From Kingdonia uniflora (Eukaryota > Streptophyta > Magnoliopsida > Ranunculales > Circaeasteraceae), in contig JACGCM010000674.1 in the NCBI GenBank assembly GCA_014058105.1, positions 372,001 through 436,000 on the forward strand: DNA of 64,000 bases, in the 5' to 3' direction. Of the stretch, positions 33,481 to 45,636 are shown one piece after another. The position numbers and the translations under genes are program-made. Under the pieces are notes generated by a model that saw only the letters and a list, made by a program, of their open reading frames with translations, was not told where the DNA came from and did not search any database. Each line of letters opens with the position of its first letter. Within the stretch, counting starts at the first letter, position 1.

Positions 33481-34799
33481 ACATTCGTCTGGCTGAAGAC
33501 AGTAAACTTAGCGCTTCTTGGGAGGCAAGCCATGACACATTCAAGTGAGAAATTCTAGTTTTTATTCATCCATTTTTTGTATGCTCTCAAAGATTGAGGG
33601 CAATGTTTCATTTAAGTTTTAGGGTAGGAAAACATTTATTTAATTGCTTTTTGAAGAAAAGTGAAATAATTGCACTTTGGCAATGTATGATATATTTTTG
33701 ACGAATTTCCAAACACTTAAACCAATTTTACCTTGACATAAATATTATGGAAAACCTAAATTTTGAAATTGTACCAAGTATACACTAGAATATTTTGGAA
33801 TATCTTAACATAGATTTACTATCTTTTTATTAACGACTAATTCAAGTTAACTTGGCATATTTTGAAAATGTGCACTTCACTGTAGTTTTTGAATTAATAC
33901 CTTCAATAGATTTTTGCTTAGTATAAGGGAAATTTTGTATTTATGCTAGGAATAGTTTGCTGCAAGGGAGACAACTGCCTAAGAATAAGTTCATTCCTAA
34001 GAATATATAATAAGCCAAATGTGTTCTAAAAACTTTTACGCTGAAAGGCTACCCGCATGATTAAGAGCTGAAAGAGGAAAAAAATTCACCAATCTTGTGT
34101 TTGACCATAAACTATGTGAAAGGAGCACAAGAAAATGTTACTTGTGAGAATTCTGAGTCTAGGTTATGATGGGGCACCATACCCTGACAACCTTAGCTAA
34201 CTGGCGGGGATTGTAGACCGAAAACACCTTGTAACGGAGGCTTCACTAAGAAAAAATATACTCAATAAGAAAAATCTTGTAAAAGAAAAAAAAAATTCTT
34301 GGAAGACGAATTGACTAAGGCACAAGTCGAACTGACCGTTGAATTTATTCTAGTAAGAACTAGACTTCCAAAACTGAGTAAATTATTCAAGACAACTTAT
34401 TAGGCGATAAAACTATTTTTATTGTACACTCAAATATAGCTAAAGAAAAATACTTGAATCCCTTTCTAATCTTGAGGTAGTACCTCTAGTTTTGGATAAG
34501 CTTAAAATATTCTTTGATATACTTGGGAGAATAACAAGTTTAAGGACTTTTTTATTGGTATATTTTTGCCTCATCTAAGTAAGGTTAAGTTCACAGGAAA
34601 TGAGTCATGTGTATTCTAGAATTGTTAAAAATGTCATTATTGACTTTTGTCGGTATAATCACTGCAAACCCTCACGAGACAACACTTGTCTACCAGGCTA
34701 AACCAGGGGGTTTAACGGCTTGATGCATTCGCTAAATACAACCACGTGACATGCAAAAATTGTTTTTGTTTACTTTTTCTCAAGGACTAGCAAAATATA
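33481..34799 (+). other. 3' untranslated region of the Athila-like element
   Basis: No coding match. It includes GGGAGGCAAGCCATG (33520), a phrase I associate with the non-coding part of Athila relatives, and AT-rich DNA up to the purine tract. Confidence 0.45.
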
Positions 34800-34813
34800 A
34801 GTTCGGGGGTATT

Positions 34814-35896
34814 TGATAGACGCGTAATATTTATGTGTACAACTCCTAAATTTATATCTACCTAGTCATTTATTAAATAAATATGACACTAATAGTGTTT
34901 TTGCTTGTATTTACAGATATCGGTCACATGATAAACAAGTCGTACATTTTTCCAGCTTTTAACGGAGAATTAGGGTGATGCACTCCAATAATGATTCTCA
35001 TTTGAAGTTGCCAACCAAAGGCCCATGCATGGAAGCCCATTGAAGTGAATTAGATATAAATACTATTCTCATGAGTTATAATATCTATGCATGATTTTAG
35101 GCATTGTTTAGGGGATTTTATATTAATGATGATATTTAGTAACCCTTCCTATACTCTATAAATAGGAGGGGAATTCCACCCATGAGGCATCATCTTGGAG
35201 AGTGTAAATATCTAGGTTTAATAAGTAATAAAGCTCTTATTCTTCTCTTTTTTCTTGTCTTTTACTTTTATCGTAGTAATTGTAGTATGACAATGATCAA
35301 AGGGATGAGTAGCTAATCTTCTTAGCCAAGGCTAGAGGAAGCTCCACCCAATGTAGTCTTAGTGTAGATTGTGTAGCTTAGTTTGAGTAATTACTTTCTC
35401 TTAATCCCGAAATATTGCATATTCATATTTCTTCATCCTATGCTTAACCATCTTGTTGAGCCATAAAAAGATAGGCTAGGAACATGGAGAAGTGAACGTA
35501 ATCCATACTTATCAACCGGACCATGGTTGAGAAAGTTGGCTTATGGGTAGTTTCCAATTACTAAATCTCTTGCATTTTTTGATGTATTGCATATGCTCGA
35601 CCAAGGATATGTGATACAGGAACTCGTAATTTACTTTAATTATTTATGTTATCTAAATGGTTACAAAGGGTGGAGTGGAATTGATGACATGGTTTCCACT
35701 TCAATTTATCTTGTAATTTGTTTCGTTCTTTTTTATATTTCAAAACCTACAAAAACTCGTTGTAATTGGATAAAACTAGTAGCTCGAAGTATAATTTGTG
35801 CCACAAGTCTCTTGGGATACGACCCCGCTTGCCCTTGTACTTAACGGTACACCGTGCGCTTGCGGGTCTTTTAAGACGTTGGTTTATAATCGATCA
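34814..35896 (+). repeat. 3' LTR of the Athila-like element
   Basis: 1083 bp, TGATAGACGCG to CGATCA, matching 28971-30091 with scattered substitutions and small deletions. Confidence 0.9.
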
Positions 35897-37692
35897 CCAA
35901 TTTCATGCTACTTGTACGGGGCTGTAGCTTGCCATGCCTGGCAATCCTAAGTTTTGTCTTATCCATTTCTTGAGATTCAGGTCTTCGCAAAAACTCCCAT
36001 CTATCTTACCCAATATTAATTCCCTAACTTCACACTCCACTGTGACTACCCAAATCACCCTCAAGCATGGCTAGTCCTAGGGACTCCCAACTATCGTTGA
36101 AGTTTCTTTCGAGGTACAGCATCACAGAGGTAAGCCCGAGAACCGCAAATCCTCACATCAGTATCTCTCTCATAATTCTTCTTTCTTTCATCTCAATGCA
36201 CTTAAAATAAAAATATTTATTTCAAAGAAAAGAGTTCCCTAATAATTCATAAACTAGTCTTTGACTCTAATTACTAAAATTGTTTTTTATATAATTCTAA
36301 CAACTCAGATTGTCATGTCACAACCTGTTTCCGAAATTATAAATTTAGACCAATACTAACTTCATTACGTTTCCTTGATCAAACAAGTAATACAATGTAA
36401 AATAACAGTTAAGAATAATCAAGGTGTAATTCAAGCATTTCATCGCATAATATAATAATAGTAATTCAAACTGAATAATGAGATCGGTAATAATATTGAA
36501 AATATTAACGTTAAAGAGAAAATATAAGACTGAATCATACATAACATGTAACAAAATATTAAACTTGCAAGAAAGTAATTCAAACCCATTCGTGCAAAAG
36601 CACTGTCTCCAGCCATCTAGAGTGCTCTAAACTTGCCCATCTATTTATCTATTTACTTACATACCATCACTGGTCCCAGGTGCCATCCACCTCGAAGTGT
36701 ACCTAGTTAAATATGTCTAATCTTTTTGTATTCTATTCTAACATTTTAGAGTTATTTATAAGTACATAGTAGTTCTCTTTTTTGCTCGTTGGCCATTTTT
36801 CTTAGCGTAAAATTTTTGTATATAATATACTCATTCTCGTGAGTGATGAATCTCCCACATTCTTCCTAAACGTACTACAAGATTTTTAATGGGGTCGCGT
36901 AAACAAAATTCTCCCACATTCTTCCTCAACATATTATTAACTTATTTGTTCCGATGCTTAAATAAACAACTAAAATGTGCATGTTTTAACCCTTACAGTT
37001 GCGCGGAAATACCCAGATTTGGAAATGATGTTCCCCAACTCAAACCCAACTTCTCCCTCATATTTCTTTGGGTTCCTAGGCACTACATAATCATAAAATT
37101 TTCCAACCTTACATCAGAAAATTAGTTAACTACGCAGCGGTCCAGAAACTGTAAGTGTAATATCTCTCTACTCGGATATCCAATAGATGAATCGATAAGT
37201 GTTCCGGCATCATCTCGATGAGGGCTATAACTTCCGTTATTTGAGGGAAACCTAATTTTCATTAAAATCTCCTTGATAATAGTCATTTTGAAGTTGTAAT
37301 AAATTTTGAGTTTTAATTCGAACAACAATGCCAATTCTTGATCAATCTCATTTCTGAAACATGCATCACAAATAATTGCTAAACAACCGAGAAGGGTAAC
37401 AAATTCTCAATGAAAAACCTAATAAAGACCAGGAATTAATCAAGAACTTCAAGTGTAAAACCGCTTACCAAATGCAATAGCTCTTTTAAAATCAATCGTG
37501 CTTGAACACACTATCCAAAACAACTGCTCTCGTCTCCAAATTCTCTAAAATGACCTACGTTAGCATTTTTCTTTTCTGTCTATCACTTGAAATTCTTTCT
37601 TTTTCTCTATCTTTTATATGGAAAGATCTCCCTAATCTACTACTGCTTTTATCTCATGAAGAGTTTTATTTGGTGTAATATGAGGAGGTTTA

Positions 37693-39752
37693 GGGTGTGC
37701 TTGGTAACCCAATTTTTTTTTCCCGAGAAAGTGTTTCCCACTTTTAGATTTTCTCATCGTTTTCCATTTTAGATTTCTCAGTGTTTCCTCCATTTGTTTG
37801 CCAAGTGAGAAACAATATAACTATTATTATTTTTCTCACATTTTCTTTACAGTAATGTTTGGTTATCCATTTCCCACTTCGTAAAAAAACACAAATAAAA
37901 AAAACAAATATAAATATTATTTCTTAATGTAATTCAAGTGAACATTATTCAAAACAAAGTACGTATTATTCTGCCAAACATCCTAAAACCAAACTCAAAA
38001 TAAATCCATGCACCTAAAAGCATAATTAAAGTAGTTTAACTCTAAAATTTCAAAAAATAACTAAAAATAACTACTCTTGCTCACTTCCAAAATGATATAT
38101 AGTTCAACCACGCCAACTTTGGATCATCTTTAGTCTGCAAAAACACATTTTTCATTCCGTTGTTGACCGTAAATTTTTTCATTGCATCGAACTTAGTAAA
38201 CATACCAACTCCTGCCATATTGTCAATGATTTCACCACATTTTTCTATCAAAGTGGCAGTACTTTCAGACCTCGCCCTAAGACTTTGTGATATGGCATTC
38301 AAACTATCAGTTAAACATTTAAGATGACTATGCAATACTGCACTAGTTGACCTAGTTCTCTGTCTTTTAGCACTTGAAGGAGTATTTTTGGCAAGTCATT
38401 CAACGTGATCTTCCTTAGTAGGAGAGGGATCTTGGGTATCATGCACAACTGAATTTTCAATATCAACATCTAAATCTATGGTATTGTTGTCGTTACCATT
38501 ATAAGCCGATGTCATTTAATCATCCAATGTAAAAATAGTGTGAGCCTTGACCTTGTAGCTATATCTTTGCCAACAAATTCATAAATCGTTATGTAGTTAA
38601 CCACAGTCTTCCTCCTGTACTTCTTGTACTTCTTGTTGCCATTGGCCTAAAGAGTACAAATATTCAATACACAAATATATATAATTCTTTTGTGAAAAAT
38701 CAAATTATACAAACAACATAAAAATTACCTCAATGAGTGTTTTCCATACGTTAGCATCACCGGTGGTCATTTTAGAGTCTACGTCCCACCCAAACCCACT
38801 TAGATTTGTAACAAATTTTACCTTAGGAGTCCATTTCCTCCAAGTCTTAAACCCATTTTGTGCATGACTTCTGGTAATTTGCATATTTAGCTCTTCATAT
38901 TTAGCTTTCACAACAACATTGTAAGCCTTATTCTTCCTCCCTGCTGCATCTCCCTTACCCCATTTACAAGTTGATCTTGCAAAGCCTTAATCATCACAAC
39001 ATCCATCTCATTACTCCCGGCAAGATTATTTTTAGTCGCTTTCTTTCCCAACTCATTCGTAACATCCACAACATCCTGTGAATCCATATATGGTAATATT
39101 TGAACATTAAATTCACGTGCAATATCTAAAATTCAACTAGAATATCATTAATGCATGTATAATTTAACTCCAATATACAAAGACAAAAGTAAAGTTTAAC
39201 TCCATTATTATAAGTACAATATTCAAGATGACAAAGAGACAAAAATGAAGAAAACATCAATCATTTAATATAGTTAATGATGACAAAAAAGGGTGACAAG
39301 GGTACATCAATCATAGAAAGGACAAAGAAAAAAAGAAAGAAGAAAAAAGTGAGAAGAAGCATTCTTGATGGAAACTTCTTTATTTGTACGAGGGAGATAT
39401 AGGTTTTATTCCCATACAATATGAGGTAAATATAGAGGGTCTTTTGGTGGGAAAATCAACTTGTGTGTTTCTTTTGGCGGGATGAGAAGAATCATATATA
39501 ATATCTTATATTTAGATTTCCATAGAAAATTGAAGGGAAAATCTAGCATGGATCCCAATAATTTCTAAGTGAGAAACATATTTTCTAAGGGGGAGAGAGT
39601 GGAAATTGTTTCCCACTTTTGGAGCTATTAATTTTCTCATGGAAATTATGTTTCTCATATTTTTTGTACTACCAAACACCCATGTATAGAAAAAAATTAA
39701 GCTGGTATTTTTTCACTCCGTTTCTCACTTTTTGGGGCTACCAAACACACCC
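37693..39752 (-). mobile_element. PIF/Harbinger-like DNA transposon remnant
   Basis: Terminal inverted repeats GGGTGTGCTTGGTAACCC (37693-37710) and, inverted, GGGTGTGTTTGGTAGCCC (ending 39752), 16 of 18 bases matching. The flanks are TTA and ATA, near the usual 3-bp TWA duplication. The interior carries the Myb-like ORF of this superfamily but no DDE transposase. A second TIR-like sequence at 39672-39688 suggests either a nested related MITE or an alternative end. Confidence 0.6.
38081..39087 (-). pseudogene. Harbinger-associated Myb/SANT-like protein (broken)
   Basis: Read leftwards from MDSQDVVDVTNELGKK at 39087. The domain follows with KAKYEELNMQITRSHAQNGF, KTWRKWTPKVKF and NLSGFGWDVDSKMTTGDANVW (38911-38705). 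This fits the plant Myb/SANT-like domain that serves as the second protein of PIF/Harbinger elements. The C-terminal part (38335-38081) has HLKCLTDSLNAISQSL and DPKLAWLNYISFWKS. Frameshifts near 38930 and a stop near 38517 break it; an intron around 38640-38720 is possible. In active elements this protein binds the TIRs and helps the transposase. Confidence 0.65.
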
Positions 39753-39900
39753 ATAATGTGTGTGATAAGTTTAAGCTTAAATGATGATATGTGGTTGCAC
39801 TTTCCCACTTTGTGTTGACACATTTTATGTCTTTACAATGTCTAAAACACCCCAATGTCAAGAATTCAAAATAAGAAATTAACTCGCTCATATTTGTTCT

Positions 39901-42281
39901 TTCCAATTTCATATCGCCACAGAAAAAATGGCATAGACTCGTGAGCTCAAGACGGACATTAAAGGCGATAAAATCAACTCATTTCATTGATGAAAAATTT
40001 TCTGCCAGGTTACTTTCGCAATTAGCAATGAAGTACCACCCTCGATTATCTAAAAATCTCAGCCTCAATGGTTGCCAAAATTTGACTAAGAAAACTCGTC
40101 GCTTTTGTGGCTAACAATAAGAGAGAAAAACGACGGCCAAAGCCATCATAAATATCATAAATAATTTCAATTTTTTTTTCCTATTTTGATTCATTACAAA
40201 AATGCAATATTATACTAAAATTAAAATTTTCATTCTTAAAAATAATTAAATATCATTATTCAAAAAATATTAGCCATCAGTATTCTAAAAATTGTTAACA
40301 ATACATAAGATTAGAATTAGTAATAAAGCAACTTTCTCCATCCATAACCACAATCTCGGAGGGTAAGTCATCTTTGAAGGGCTTGTTTCTAATGGAAAAT
40401 AGAGACATTTTATATTTTCATGCCCAAACTTTGAAATGCCTTAGAATCTTGGCATATCATATACTCATGGAAAATCAACATATCAATCACCCTTGCCATC
40501 AGCAGAGAGCCTGTGATAACTATAAACATAATATGAGGAACCTCATACATAAAATGTGAATAATGTGAAATACAATTGATTTCAATAAAATTTAGCAAGG
40601 AGGAGAGATCCTATAACTCTGGTACCTACACTTGAACAGGCTCCACAAAATCAAATTCAGCCCATTTTGCTCAAATTTACACATAATAGGATACTTATAA
40701 TTTCAATAATTGTAGATGGCACTTCCCTTAATGTCTTGTTTACATTTACACATAAAGTGTCAATTGCATGCATAGAGCATATTACTCATACTTAAAAAAA
40801 AGCAGCATGCTGATGTTGGAAATGCTCTATTCTTAGTAATACATTATCCAGTGTTTATTTTCCATTGTCCATTATCATATAAAGGACTAATTATCATCTT
40901 AGGGGACTAATTAACGCACATTATCCATTGTCATACAGGTAGCTGTAAGTATTGGGTATCCATTGTTTATTACCCCTTGATAGATAAAAGAGATTGCAAA
41001 CTTCATACTATTTATAAAAAAATAGATAAACTAGAAAGAAACCAGAGTAATTCACAACTATACAGGATATCATTACTGATATTTTACAATACTAAACTTT
41101 GTACCAATAAATGCAAAGACCACATAAATCCAATTTAGTTTGTATCCTGTGTTGTTTCGTTTCTTTGGATTAAGAAAAATCTTATGCAAAGGAAGAAAAT
41201 ATGGCATGTCAAATTGCAGCATTGCAAATTCTACAGATGATACTACAAGTACTAAAGTCTAGAGTACCTTTGTAAGTTTGGTCCCCATTAATAAAATAAT
41301 TGGTACATTTGGTAACAATTTTAGTAGGGAATACATCATCCTCTAGCGTGACACTGGAGAGTATGCGGTTGCAGGGCCTTTCCCAACTCTAATAACTATA
41401 TATAGATTCAAATATGACTCTTTACATTTTTGCATTATCAAAATGCTGGAGATTCCAATTCCTTCGCAGGCCTCACATGAATTTTATGGAAGGCTTTCTT
41501 TAGTCTGAATGAACATGGATAACAATAGCCTTCTAGAAGCAATCATTTTTAAGGAGCCAACTACAGCTTTAGCTATTTAATTGCTATACCATAAAGGGAT
41601 TTGTGAATCCAAGTGTAAAAATTAAAAGCTTATAGAAAAAAAATTACTCGAGTAACAAAGTATAGTTTATTTAATCAATATCGTTGAGTGGTTGACTAAC
41701 TAGTATAAAATAGTTGAAGCAATTATAAATTTATTCTTCCATTGTCTCTATTATCCCCAACAACATGAATTGTTTTCCTTTTCCCTCCTCCTTTATCTGG
41801 GCTTCAGACCGGAAATGAAACTATATATGGCTCCATTGGTAGAGTTAAAAAAAAAATTACCTGCAGGAAATCTATTAGTCAGTAAGAAAGAAATAATTGT
41901 AACTTCATATCCTTTCTACTATAGTTGCCTTGAAACAAATCATGAGTCATATTAGTAGTTTGTGCTAGGAAAAAATAAAATTTAAAGGTTATCTAATTCT
42001 CAAAGTTCGAATTAGACCCTTTGAATCTTTTAGAGAGTATCGGGACCAAAAATAACATAATATATTCACACTGCTCCTTCAACATATATCTACACATGCT
42101 CTAATAACACATGCATATACCTAAAAATAGTAGCATAATTAATTCTTAGCATTAGAAATCCAAACCAAGATATAATCAACAATGTACTTACCCATTCTCA
42201 AAAACATCATAACATAAGTCTGTACAAGTAAATAAAATGAGATATGATTAGGATTAAATTCAAGAGAGGTACAAGTACCAC
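39901..42281. other. AT-rich sequence without recognisable features
   Basis: Short open stretches only (40374-40559, 41770-41955), no matches, no paired terminal repeats. ATTATCCA/CATTGTC words recur at 40850-40960. Confidence 0.4.
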
Positions 42282-42399
42282 CACCTACAAGAAAAAAATT
42301 CATAAATATCAATTTGCATAACATAAATATTTCTTATTTAAGATTACAAATTGACTGTAACCTACCTATCTAATTAAAGAAGCGTGTCAACATCTTTGC

Positions 42400-42627
42400 T
42401 CAAACAATAGTTGTTCCCAATTCTACATCGCTTAGTGACGATAGTGAAGGGTCGCAATCTACTGAATCAAGGTTTAAATAGTACATCACATCATCAATAA
42501 TATCATTGCAGACAACAGAATGTAAATCTCCTATAGTTTGCCCACTTGCAACGATTTTACCAGTAAAGGATAGTAACTCGCAAGGGCACTCTTTGCCTAA
42601 TAAAGCAATCGGCGATGATGGGCGCAT
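42400..42627 (-). pseudogene. CACTA second-protein C-terminal fragment
   Basis: SPIALLGKECPCELLSFTGK, then IVASGQTIGDLHSVVCND and VELGTTIV. The layout (a short Cys-containing strand, IVAxGxxxGD.lH, and a final LGTxIxW-like end) resembles the C-terminal domain found in En/Spm-associated plant proteins. Its position left of Tekay-B is where the rest of the 56405-57200 protein should continue. Reading frame intact for 75 codons. Confidence 0.45.
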
Positions 42628-42759
42628 GCTTGAAAGAGACTCTATACTCTTTGATTTTTTTTTTTTAAATCTAGAAGTAAGATCCAGATATCATTTAATA
42701 CATAGAAAAAAATTAATGAATGAAAATAACTAATTACAACTGACTTGAGGATCTATCAA

Positions 42760-45477
42760 TGTAGTGACTCTAAATTTTTTTAATTTCTTTTACTATTCCC
42801 ATTTCGCATATTTTAAATTCCTGATCATTCTCAATATTCAAACTCTTTAACGTCTTCATATAATCATTCGCGTTACTCATTCCACGCTTATTCTAACCGT
42901 TATGCATACATTGGTGTACTATATTTTTAGTTTTGGGTATTAGATTCCCTTATAGTGGTTTTGGTGGTTTCGGCGGGAGGAGGCCGTATCATGACCTTGG
43001 GGACCCCTAGAGGGTCAAGTATGATGTTGCAATAGAGTGTGTGTGCTTTGGGCTGATTCCGAAAGCCCGTTGGGTTCGCCGCCATGTTCTGGAATTTTTA
43101 GGTAAAAAGATTCATTTTCAGCAAGTTAGGCGTTCTGGTGGTTTTAGGGCGGAGTAGGCTATTTTTTGATTGTGGGCAACCCCTAGATGGGTTGGTAATG
43201 TCATTGTGTGCATGTGGGTGTTACCGACAGCCCCTATCAGTTCCGTTAAAGCCTAGAACTTAACCCATTCATTTCGTCCTTTCGGCGACTTTTCTGTCCA
43301 TTTCTTAACTTTTGTTCAAAAAAGTTTTGAACTATTTTTTATTGAGCGTTGGCTCTTCTAGATGGGCTGGTTATGTAAGTGTGTGCGTGTCGGTGTTTCC
43401 AACAGCCCCTATCAGTTCCGTTAAGGCTTAGGACTTAACCCATCCATTTCGTCCTTTCGGCGTCTTTTCTGTCCATTTCTTAACTTTTGTTCAGAAAAGT
43501 TTTGAACTGCTTTTTTTTTTTAGAGTTGACTCTTCTAGATGGGTTGGATATGTTATTGTGTGCGTGTGGGTGTTGCCGACAGCCCCTATCAGTTCTGTTA
43601 AGGCTTAGGAAATAACCAACCCTTTTCGTCCTTTCGGCGTCTTTTTCTGTCCATTTTCTGGACTATTTTTTTTGAACTGTTTTGGGCTATTTTGTGCTGT
43701 TTTTTTTTCGTGCGTTGGTTCTTCCTCGTGATACACATTGGCCTTCCCTTATATATACAACACTTAACCCCTAAATTTATTTCACTCCTCTTTCTGCAGA
43801 TCCTCTCCTCTCACTCCATATTCGTCGCATCTCCTCGCCGAGATCTTCACCCCATTACTCGGTATGTAATTCCTCTCTCCCTTCCGTTAGATTCATTTCG
43901 ATTACTGATGTTGGAGTATGATTTAGGGTTTATAGGGTTTGTGATTATTGAACTTCAATTGGGGTTTTGGGTGCTGTTAGGTCGTTTGGGAAATCGTTAT
44001 CCCTCGCTCCGCACTCCCTTTGCCGTTTCGCGATTCCTAGGGCTTGGAACTCCGGTTTTGGCATCATCAGGAATCAAGCATTATAACAGGCGATTTTACC
44101 ATCTGCTAAGTTTCCATACTAATTTCTAAGTGTTGATTTAGAGAACTACCTATTTTAGAGAGGTGTTGATAATTTTAACTATAAACTAGTTAGCCGTTCT
44201 TAGCATAATTGTAGTTTATTGCCTGTTAATTTAGTTAGCTGCTCTTAGTATTGGTTTGACAAAAGTTAGGGACTTCTAGTATCGTTAGAACATCTTGTGG
44301 TTAGACATGTCAGATTGGACCCTCCTTCGTCGTTTTGCGCAATTATGGCATTGCCCTTGGATAGTATTTAATTCACCTAAAACTTAATATGATCGGGTCT
44401 CAGATACAGAGACAAGATATTGTTGGATTAGTCCTCCTGGTGCTCAGTCTCGTCCTACGAAGAGAGACATGGTTGGATACTAATTTCTGGTGCCCGGTCT
44501 TGTCCAGCAAGATGAAGATATGGTTGGATTAGTTTTCCTTGTACCCAGCCTCGTCCTACCTAGAGAGACATGGTTGGATACTATTTCTTGGGGCCCAGTA
44601 GTCTCTTGCGTGCAAAGTCATGGTTGGAATAGTTCCCCTGGTGCCCAGTCTCATCCAACAAGGAGAAACATGGCTGGGTGCTAGTTTCTGTTGCCTAGAC
44701 TTCTCAGGCGGGGATGAAATGCATGCCTCTTTACAACACATCTTGTAGAATTTTGAAATAAGTATGGGATTATTCCAAATTTACGACAATCATATCATTA
44801 TAGCATTGCATCATATCATATTCTGCATACTCTCTATTCCTCCTAACTCTTATTCTAAATCCTATCATCCATTCTTCTGTTCTTATTCTAAATCACTCAC
44901 TTCTTCTCTTGGCAGTATTATAGATCTTGTTAGTGATCGTGTAGAGTAACTGTAGCATAATTAAACTGTAGTAGTAGTAGTCCTTTTTGGCCACTTTACA
45001 TTAAAGATTTTCCTTTTATTATTCACTCCATACTCTTCTTCGGCACTGGATCACTTAGTTGGTTATTTAGCTTTGTTGGGTTTCGGTGAGCTATGGTTTT
45101 GCTCACCCTCGCTATTTGTTAACATTTCAGAGGTTGAGTAGTTGCTTTCTGCCGAGGATTCCAGCTAGTTTGGAGCTAATTTTAGGGCTGTTGCAGATCT
45201 CCGTAGTTTTAGACACCCTTGTATATGATCTTAGCTTTTGACTCTGTATATTATTCAGGAATTTCTATATATTCAGTTGATGTATATATGTCTTTTTCTT
45301 CGGCTATTGTTGCTTATTCTTATTTTTCTCTGATGATTTTGCTAAGTGAATGATCGAGCCAGAATTTGTATACGGCTCGATCGTTCGTGGGTTAAATCTT
45401 TGGATTCCCTACCTGTGCAACCTCGGGCCTCAGTAATCGGTTCAGGTACTAATTATTAGATTTTTGGGGTTGTGACA
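42760..45477 (+). repeat. 5' LTR of Tekay-B
   Basis: 2718 bp, TGTAGTGACTC to GGTTGTGACA. It contains a minisatellite of about 176 bp in three units (starts 43185, 43360, 43537) and one of about 50 bp in six units (44424-44700). The 3' LTR has two and four units. A TATA-like TTATATATAC is near 43750. Confidence 0.9.
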
Positions 45478-45481
45478 AACT

Positions 45482-45493
45482 TGGTATCAGAGC
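45482..45493 (+). other. Primer-binding site, Tekay-B copy 1
   Basis: TGGTATCAGAGC, perfect match to the initiator-Met tRNA primer site, 4 bases after the LTR. Confidence 0.85.
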
Positions 45494-45636
45494 GCTAGGT
45501 TAACACCTATCTCTGTTTTTCCAATCACATGACGAGTAAGCTTAGACGGAGATAGGATCGATTCCTTTCGATTTTATGTATTTTATCTTTTCCATTATTT
45601 TCCTGTTCTGATGTGTCCCTTTCTATCTTGTATCAG

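Larger units (their letters stand above)
28971..35896 (+). mobile_element. Non-autonomous Athila-like LTR element (6.9 kb)
   Basis: LTRs at 28971-30091 and 34814-35896 both begin TGATAGAC and end ATCGATCA. The flanks CCAAT (28966-28970 and 35897-35901) are a perfect 5-bp target duplication. The primer site TTGCGCCGTTGCCGGGGA and a purine-rich tract (AGTTCGGGGGTATT at 34800-34813) are of Athila type. The 4.7-kb interior contains no RT, RNase H, integrase or protease, only one broken gag-tail/acidic ORF. It must have depended on a partner element. About 16 differences in the first 215 LTR bases show an old insertion. Confidence 0.88.
36316..39900 (-). repeat. Possible degenerate solo LTR of a Ty3 element, split by a PIF/Harbinger insertion
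   Basis: The plus strand reads TGTCACAACCTGTTTCC at 36316, which is how the end of a minus-strand LTR closing in GGTTGTGACA would look. It resembles the Tekay-A LTR end. Inside are GCAGCGGTCCAGAAACTG and CGATGAGGGCTATAACTTCC (37130-37240), phrases like those of Tekay-type LTRs, and a TATA-like TCCATATAAAAG (minus strand) near 37612. After the DNA element the theme continues (39753-39880). No second LTR or internal region is seen. Confidence 0.35.

Noticed and set aside
35587..35844. 85-codon frame in the 3' LTR of the Athila-like element
   Set aside because: It is LTR sequence; the same stretch in the 5' LTR is broken, so no selection is visible.
43692..44129. 145-codon frame in the Tekay-B 5' LTR
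   Set aside because: The paired LTR (54708-55086) splits the same region into two frames; it is transcribed leader with no domain.
44764..44949. 61-codon frame present in both Tekay-B LTRs
   Set aside because: Conserved only because the LTRs are duplicates; low complexity and no domain.
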